A stretch of 64,000 nt of DNA, from positions 92,532,706 to 92,596,705 of the forward strand of contig OZ024934.1 of the NCBI GenBank assembly GCA_964017235.1, given 5' to 3'. This DNA comes from Sabellastarte sp. h YS-2021 (taxonomy: Eukaryota > Annelida > Polychaeta > Sabellida > Sabellidae). Made by a program: the position numbers and the translations under genes. The notes below the pieces were generated by a model. That model saw only the letters and a list, made by a program, of their open reading frames with translations. It was not told where the DNA came from and made no database searches. Below are positions 57,195 through 64,000 of this stretch, piece after piece (the stretch's first letter is position 1; each line of letters begins with the position of its first letter).

Positions 57195-60100
57195 ATGTAT
57201 TGGAAGTGCAGGTATCGAGGGGGTGGTCATATGGCACATCAGTCCAAAACCCCACTTAAACTTCATCAATCTGGCTCAGATTTTCACAGGAAACTCAGTT
57301 CATATCAGACATTGATATTGTATTGGCTTGACTTACTCAGGAAACCAATTAAAAATTTCAATTTTCCGGGGTCTGGGGCCAGGCTCAGCCCCCCTCAAAT
57401 TAGGAACTATCAGGTATATCCTAATACAACCAATCTGAAGCTCTTCTTTAATTTTGCATATGTTTTAACAATAATTGAGGATATATTAGGCCCATTTGGA
57501 GCATTACATCTCTGAAAATAAATTATTTCACCCATATAGTGCTGTAAAAATGGTCAAAAATACATGTAAATTACACCAAACCAGTACCAAATGTTGGTCT
57601 ATAATGCTGAAATTTGGCCAGAATATAAGGTGGCACATACTAAATCTGACTGAACCGGTTTTAAAATTACATCTGATATAACAGTACCTATAGTTTGGCA
57701 ATATTGGCTTCAGCTGGCCCCAAATTCGCTTCTGTGGGGCTGCATTAAGATATACTTAAATTTGGCAAAGTAAGATAATTTTAAGGCTGAAAACCATATT
57801 GTTTGCTAGAGCTGGTGCCACTAAATGAGATTCCACAAGAATATTCCTTAAGAAATACATAACTGGTCCAAAATACATGTATTGGAAGTGCAGGTATCGA
57901 GGGGGTGGTCATATGGCACATCAGTCCAAAACCCCACTTAAACTTCATAAATCTGGCTCAGATTTTCACAGGAAACTCAGTTCATATCAGACATTGATAT
58001 TGTATTGGCTTGACTTACTCAGGAAACCAATTAAAAATTTCAATTTTCCGGGGTCTGGGGCCAGGCTCAGCCCCCCTCAAATTAGGAAATATCAGGTATA
58101 TCCTAATACAACCAATCTGAAGCTCTTCTTTAATTTTGCATATGTTTTAACAATAATTGAGGATATATTAGGCCCATTTGGAGCATTACATCCCTGAAAA
58201 TAAATTATTTCACCCATATAGTGCTGTAAAAATGGTCAAAAATACATGTAAATTACACCAAACCAGTACCAAATGTTGGTCTATAATGCTGAAATTTGGC
58301 CAGAATATAAGGTGGCACATACTAAATCTGACTGAACCGGTTTTAAAATTACATCTGATATAACAGTACCTATAGTTTGGCAATATTGGCTTCAGCTGGC
58401 CCCAAATTCGCTTCTGTGGGGCTGCATTAAGATATACTTAAATTTGGCAAAGTAAGACAAATTTAAGGCTGAAAACCATATTGTTTGCTAGAGCTGGCGC
58501 CACTAAATGAGATTCCACAAGAATATTCCTTAAGAAATACATAACTGGTCCAAAATACATGTATTGGAAGTGCAGGTATCGAGGGGGTGGTCATATGGCA
58601 CATTAGTCCAAAACCCCACTTAAACTTCATCAATCTGGCTCAGATTTTCACAGGAAACTCAGTTCATATCAGACATTGATATTGTATTGGCTTGACTTAC
58701 TCAGGAAACCAATTAAAAATTTCAATTTTCCGGGGTCTGGGGCCAGGCTCAGCCCCCCTCAAATTAGGAAATATCAGGTATATCCTAATACAACCAATCT
58801 GAAGCTCTTCTTTAATTTTGCATATATTTTAACAATAATTGAGGATATATTAGGCCCATTTGGAGCATTACATCCCTGAAAATAAATTATTTCAGCCATA
58901 TAGTGCTGTAAAAATGGTCAAAAATACATGTAAATTACACCAAACCAGTACCAAATGTTGGTCTATAATGCTGAAATTTGGCCAGAATATAAGGTGGCAC
59001 ATACTAAATCTGACTGAACCGGTTTTAAAATTACATCTGATATAAGAGTACCTATAGTTTGGCAATATTGGCTTCAGCTGGCCCCAAATTCGCTTCTGTG
59101 GGGCTGCATTAAGATATACTTAAATTTGGCAAAGTAAGACAAATTTAAGGCTGAAAACCATATTGTTTGCTAGAGCTGGCGCCACTAAATGAGATTCCAC
59201 AAGAATATTCCTTAAGAAATACATAACTGGTCCAAAATACATGTATTGGAAGTGCAGGTATCGAGGGGGTGGTCATATGGCACATCAGTCCAAAACCCCA
59301 CTTAAACTTCATCAATCTGGCTCAGATTTTCACAGGAAACTCAGTTCATATCAGACATTGATATTGTATTGGCTTGACTTACTCAGGAAACCAATTAAAA
59401 ATTTCAATTTTCCGGGGTCTGGGGCCAGGCTCAGCCCCCCTCAAATTAGGAAATATCAGGTATATCCTAATACAACCAATCTGAAGCTCTTCTTTAATTT
59501 TGCATATATTTTAACAATAATTGAGGATATATTAGGCCCATTTGGAGCATTACATCCCTGAAAATAAATTATTTCAGCCATATAGTGCTGTAAAAATGGT
59601 CAAAAATACATGTAAATTACACCAAACCAGTACCAAATGTTGGTCTATAATGCTGAAATTTGGCCAGAATATAAGGTGGCACATACTAAATCTGACTGAA
59701 CCGGTTTTAAAATTACATCTGATATAAGAGTACCTATAGTTTGGCAATATTGGCTTCAGCTGGCCCCAAATTCGCTTCTGTGGGGCTGCATTAAGATATA
59801 CTTAAATTTGGCAAAGTAAGACAAATTTAAGGCTGAAAACCATATTGTTTGCTAGAGCTGGCGCCACTAAATGAGATTCCACAAGAATATTCCTTAAGAA
59901 ATACATAACTGGTCCAAAATACATGTATTGGAAGTGCAGGTATCGAGGGGGTGGTCATATGGCACATTAGTCCAAAACCCCACTTAAACTTCATCAATCT
60001 GGCTCAGATTTTCACAGGAAACTCAGTTCATATCAGACATTGATATTGTATTGGCTTGACTTACTCAGGAAACCAATTAAAAATTTCAATTTTCCGGGGT

Positions 60101-63100
60101 CTGGGGCCAGGCTCAGCCCCCCTCAAATTAGGAAATATCAGGTATATCCTAATACAACCAATCTGAAGCTCTTCTTAAATTTTGCATATATTTTAACAAT
60201 AATTGAGGATATATTAGGCCCATTTGGAGCATTACATCCCTGAAAATAAATTATTTCAGCCATATAGTGCTGTAAAAATGGTCAAAAATACATGTAAATT
60301 ACACCAAACCAGTACCAAATGTTGGTCTATAATGCTGAAATTTGGCCAGAATATAAGGTGGCACATACTAAATCTGACTGAACCGGTTTTAAAATTACAT
60401 CTGATATAAGAGTACCTATAGTTTGGTAATATTGGCTTCAGCTGGCCCCAAATTCGCTTCTGTGGGGCTGCATTAAGATATACTTAAATTTGGCAAAGTA
60501 AGACAAATTTAAGGCTGAAAACCATATTGTTTGCTAGAGCTGGCGCCACTAAATGAGATTCCACAAGAATATTCCTTAAGAAATACATAACTGGTCCAAA
60601 ATACATGTATTGGAAGTGCAGGTATCGAGGGGGTGGTCATATGGCACATCAGTCCAAAACCCCACTTAAACTTCATCAATCTGGCTCAGATTTTCACAGG
60701 AAACTCAGTTCATATCAGACATTGATATTGTATTGGCTTGACTTACTCAGGAAACCAATTAAAAATTTCAATTTTCCGGGGTCTGGGGCCAGGCTCAGCC
60801 CCCCTCAAATTAGGAAATATCAGGTATATCCTAATACAACCAATCTGAAGCTCTTCTTTAATTTTGCATATATTTTAACAATAATTGAGGATATATTAGG
60901 CCCATTTGGAGCATTACATCCCTGAAAATAAATTATTTCAGCCATATAGTGCTGTAAAAATGGTCAAAAATACATGTAAATTACACCAAACCAGTACCAA
61001 ATGTTGGTCTATAATGCTGAAATTTGGCCAGAATATAAGGTGGCACATACTAAATCTGACTGAACCGGTTTTAAAATTACATCTGATATAACAGTACCTA
61101 TAGTTTGGCAATATTGGCTTCAGCTGGCCCCAAATTCGCTTCTGTGGGGCTGCATTAAGATATACTTAAATTTGGCAAAGTAAGACAAATTTAAGGCTGA
61201 AAACCATATTGTTTGCTAGAGCTGGCGCCACTAAATGAGATTCCACAAGAATATTCCTTAAGAAATACATAACTGGTCCAAAATACATGTATTGGAAGTG
61301 CAGGTATCGAGGGGGTGGTCATATGGCACATCAGTCCAAAACCCCACTTAAACTTCATCAATCTGGCTCAGATTTTCACAGGAAACTCAGTTCATATCAG
61401 ACATTGATATTGTATTGGCTTGACTTACTCAGGAAACCAATTAAAAATTTCAATTTTCCGGGGTCTGGGGCCAGGCTCAGCCCCCCTCAAATTAGGAACT
61501 ATCAGGTATATCCTAATACAACCAATCTGAAGCTCTTCTTTAATTTTGCATATGTTTTAACAATAATTGAGGATATATTAGGCCCATTTGGAGCATTACA
61601 TCTCTGAAAATAAATTATTTCACCCATATAGTGCTGTAAAAATGGTCAAAAATACATGTAAATTACACCAAACCAGTACCAAATGTTGGTCTATAATGCT
61701 GAAATTTGGCCAGAATATAAGGTGGCACATACTAAATCTGACTGAACCGGTTTTAAAATTACATCTGATATAACAGTACCTATAGTTTGGCAATATTGGC
61801 TTCAGCTGGCCCCAAATTCGCTTCTGTGGGGCTGCATTAAGATATACTTAAATTTGGCAAAGTAAGACAAATTTAAGGCTGAAAACCATATTGTTTGCTA
61901 GAGCTGGCGCCACTAAATGAGATTCCACAAGAATATTCCTTAAGAAATACATAACTGGTCCAAAATACATGTATTGGAAGTGCAGGTATCGAGGGGGTGG
62001 TCATATGGCACATCAGTCCAAAACCCCACTTAAACTTCATCAATCTGGCTCAGATTTTCACAGGAAACTCAGTTCATATCAGACATTGATATTGTATTGG
62101 CTTGACTTACTCAGGAAACCAATTAAAAATTTCAATTTTCCGGGGTCTGGGGCCAGGCTCAGCCCCCCTCAAATTAGGAAATATCAGGTATATCCTAATA
62201 CAACCAATCTGAAGCTCTTCTTTAATTTTGCATATATTTTAACAATAATTGAGGATATATTAGGCCCATTTGGAGCATTACATCCCTGAAAATAAATTAT
62301 TTCAGCCATATAGTGCTGTAAAAATGGTCAAAAATACATGTAAATTACACCAAACCAGTACCAAATGTTGGTCTATAATGCTGAAATTTGGCCAGAATAT
62401 AAGGTGGCACATACTAAATCTGACTGAACCGGTTTTAAAATTACATCTGATATAACAGTACCTATAGTTTGGCAATATTGGCTTCAGCTGGCCCCAAATT
62501 CGCTTCTGTGGGGCTGCATTAAGATATACTTAAATTTGGCAAAGTAAGACAAATTTAAGGCTGAAAACCATATTGTTTGCTAGAGCTGGCGCCACTAAAT
62601 GAGATTCCACAAGAATATTCCTTAAGAAATACATAACTGGTCCAAAATACATGTATTGGAAGTGCAGGTATCGAGGGGGTGGTCATATGGCACATCAGTC
62701 CAAAACCCCACTTAAACTTCATCAATCTGGCTCAGATTTTCACAGGAAACTCAGTTCATATCAGACATTGATATTGTATTGGCTTGACTTACTCAGGAAA
62801 CCAATTAAAATTTTCAATTTTCCGGGGTCTGGGGCCAGGCTCAGCCCCCCTCAAATTAGGAAATATCAGGTATATCCTAATACAACCAATCTGAAGCTCT
62901 TCTTTAATTTTGCATATATTTTAACAATAATTGAGGATATATTAGGCCCATTTGGAGCATTACATCCCTGAAAATAAATTATTTCAGCCATATAGTGCTG
63001 TAAAAATGGTCAAAAATACATGTAAATTACACCAAACCAGTACCAAATGTTGGTCTATAATGCTGAAATTTGGCCAGAATATAAGGTGGCACATACTAAA

Positions 63101-63332
63101 TCTGACTGAACCGGTTTTAAAATTACATCTGATATAAGAGTACCTATAGTTTGGCAATATTGGCTTCAGCTGGCCCCAAATTCGCTTCTGTGGGGCTGCA
63201 TTAAGATATACTTAAATTTGGCAAAGTAAGACAAATTTAAGGCTGAAAACCATATTGTTTGCTAGAGCTGGCGCCACTAAATGAGATTCCACAAGAATAT
63301 TCCTTAAGAAATACATAACTGGTCCAAAATAC
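57195..63332 (+). repeat. Right block: N, fused G/P, and Q copies with 268A
   Basis: Starts and classes: 57195 N; 57877 fused G front (73A) with P tail; 58559 Q with 46T; 59241 Q; 59923 Q with 46T and two private changes near 60177 and 60427; 60605 Q with 488C; 61287 213C with ordinary 582C and 622C; 61969 Q with 488C; 62651 Q with a private A-to-T near 62811. Most Q copies here carry 268A, 488G and 622C. Copies at 58559, 59923 and 63333 share 46T but lack the 278 change seen at 55149. Confidence 0.8.
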
Positions 63333-64000
63333 ATGTATTGGAAGTGCAGGTATCGAGGGGGTGGTCATATGGCACATTAGTCCAAAACCCCACTTAAACT
63401 TCATCAATCTGGCTCAGATTTTCACAGGAAACTCAGTTCATATCAGACATTGATATTGTATTGGCTTGACTTACTCAGGAAACCAATTAAAAATTTCAAT
63501 TTTCCGGGGTCTGGGGCCAGGCTCAGCCCCCCTCAAATTAGGAAATATCAGGTATATCCTAATACAACCAATCTGAAGCTCTTCTTTAATTTTGCATATA
63601 TTTTAACAATAATTGAGGATATATTAGGCCCATTTGGAGCATTACATCCCTGAAAATAAATTATTTCAGCCATATAGTGCTGTAAAAATGGTCAAAAATA
63701 CATGTAAATTACACCAAACCAGTACCAAATGTTGGTCTATAATGCTGAAATTTGGCCAGAATATAAGGTGGCACATACTAAATCTGACTGAACCGGTTTT
63801 AAAATTACATCTGATATAAGAGTACCTATAGTTTGGCAATATTGGCTTCAGCTGGCCCCAAATTCGCTTCTGTGGGGCTGCATTAAGATATACTTAAATT
63901 TGGCAAAGTAAGACAAATTTAAGGCTGAAAACCATATTGTTTGCTAGAGCTGGCGCCACTAAATGAGATTCCACAAGAATATTCCTTAAGAAATACATAA
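63333..64000 (+). repeat. Partial last monomer (positions 1-668)
   Basis: The window ends 14 bases before this copy would be complete. It carries 46T, 268A, 317C, 337G, 488G and 622C, like the copies at 58559 and 59923. The array clearly continues beyond the window. Confidence 0.95.

Larger units (their letters stand above)
1..64000 (+). repeat. Satellite DNA array, 682-bp monomer, about 94 head-to-tail copies
   Basis: Seen directly: the same sequence returns every 682 bases across the window, always in the same orientation. Landmarks such as the TACATGTA palindrome, the G-rich stretch and AACCGGTT recur at constant spacing. There are 92 complete copies plus two partial ones, with no spacer, insertion or inversion. 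Copies differ mainly by single-base substitutions at recurrent sites; the only length change found is one extra T near 10492. GC content is about 36.7% by hand count of the first full monomer. Known of such arrays: long homogeneous satellites of this kind are typical of eukaryotic centromeric, pericentromeric or subtelomeric heterochromatin. Which of these applies here is inference. Both array ends lie outside the window. I do not recognise the satellite family. Confidence 0.98.

Noticed and set aside
1-64000. CRISPR-like or bacterial repeat system.
   Set aside because: Repeats are 682 bp with no unique spacers, no cas-like genes and no bacterial genes. The structure is that of a eukaryotic satellite.
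1-64000. Tandemly repeated RNA genes such as 5S rRNA, tRNA, snRNA or histone clusters.
   Set aside because: I recognised no conserved rRNA, tRNA or snRNA core, no convincing internal polymerase III boxes and no histone coding sequence in the monomer on either strand.

Overview
The whole window is one uninterrupted satellite DNA array. A 682-bp unit is repeated head to tail in the same orientation from the first base to the last: a partial copy (1-587), 92 complete copies (588-63332) and a final copy cut by the window edge (63333-64000). I find no real gene, RNA gene, transposon insertion or unique sequence anywhere. Every complete copy is 682 bp except the one starting at 10136, which is 683 bp. 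Copies are nearly identical and differ by a small set of recurring base substitutions. Such an array, with about 36.7% GC and strong CpG depletion (both hand-counted in one monomer), points to a eukaryotic nuclear genome, most likely a centromeric or other heterochromatic block. The sequence does not reveal the species.

Positions inside the monomer are counted from the ATG at 588, so monomer position 1 = base 588. Recurring variants used to classify copies: 8 G/T, 20 A/G, 46 C/T, 57 C/A, 104 G/C, 213 A/C, 268 G/A, 317 T/C, 337 C/G, 481 G/T, 488 C/G, 563 T/A with 592 G/C, 582 C/T with 585 A/T, 622 T/C, 627 C/G. I call copies with 213C 'N', those with 488G 'G', those with 317C+337C 'P', and those with 317C+337G 'Q'.

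Layout. 1-12182: a loose six-monomer (4092-bp) higher-order period. 12183-21048: N, G, P and plain copies. 21049-27868: a five-monomer (3410-bp) block present twice in tandem with no difference noticed, inside a very uniform core. 27869-39462: two rounds of a Q-N-G-P module, 12 monomers apart. 39463-45600: a trimer degrading into dimers, with fused monomers showing where crossovers fell. 45601-51738: a four-monomer period. 51739-64000: a younger Q subtype carrying 268A, partly arranged as dimers in which alternate copies carry 46T.

The most interesting observations are these. (1) The 682-bp monomer itself looks like an ancient, diverged dimer of a roughly 340-bp unit (halves of 369 and 313 bp). 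(2) Variant order records successive unequal crossovers, including individual fused monomers. (3) A tetrameric Q-N-G-P module recurs across the array and may be an older higher-order unit. Open reading frames of 106 and 61 codons recur in almost every copy, but they are by-products of near-identity and I do not call them genes.
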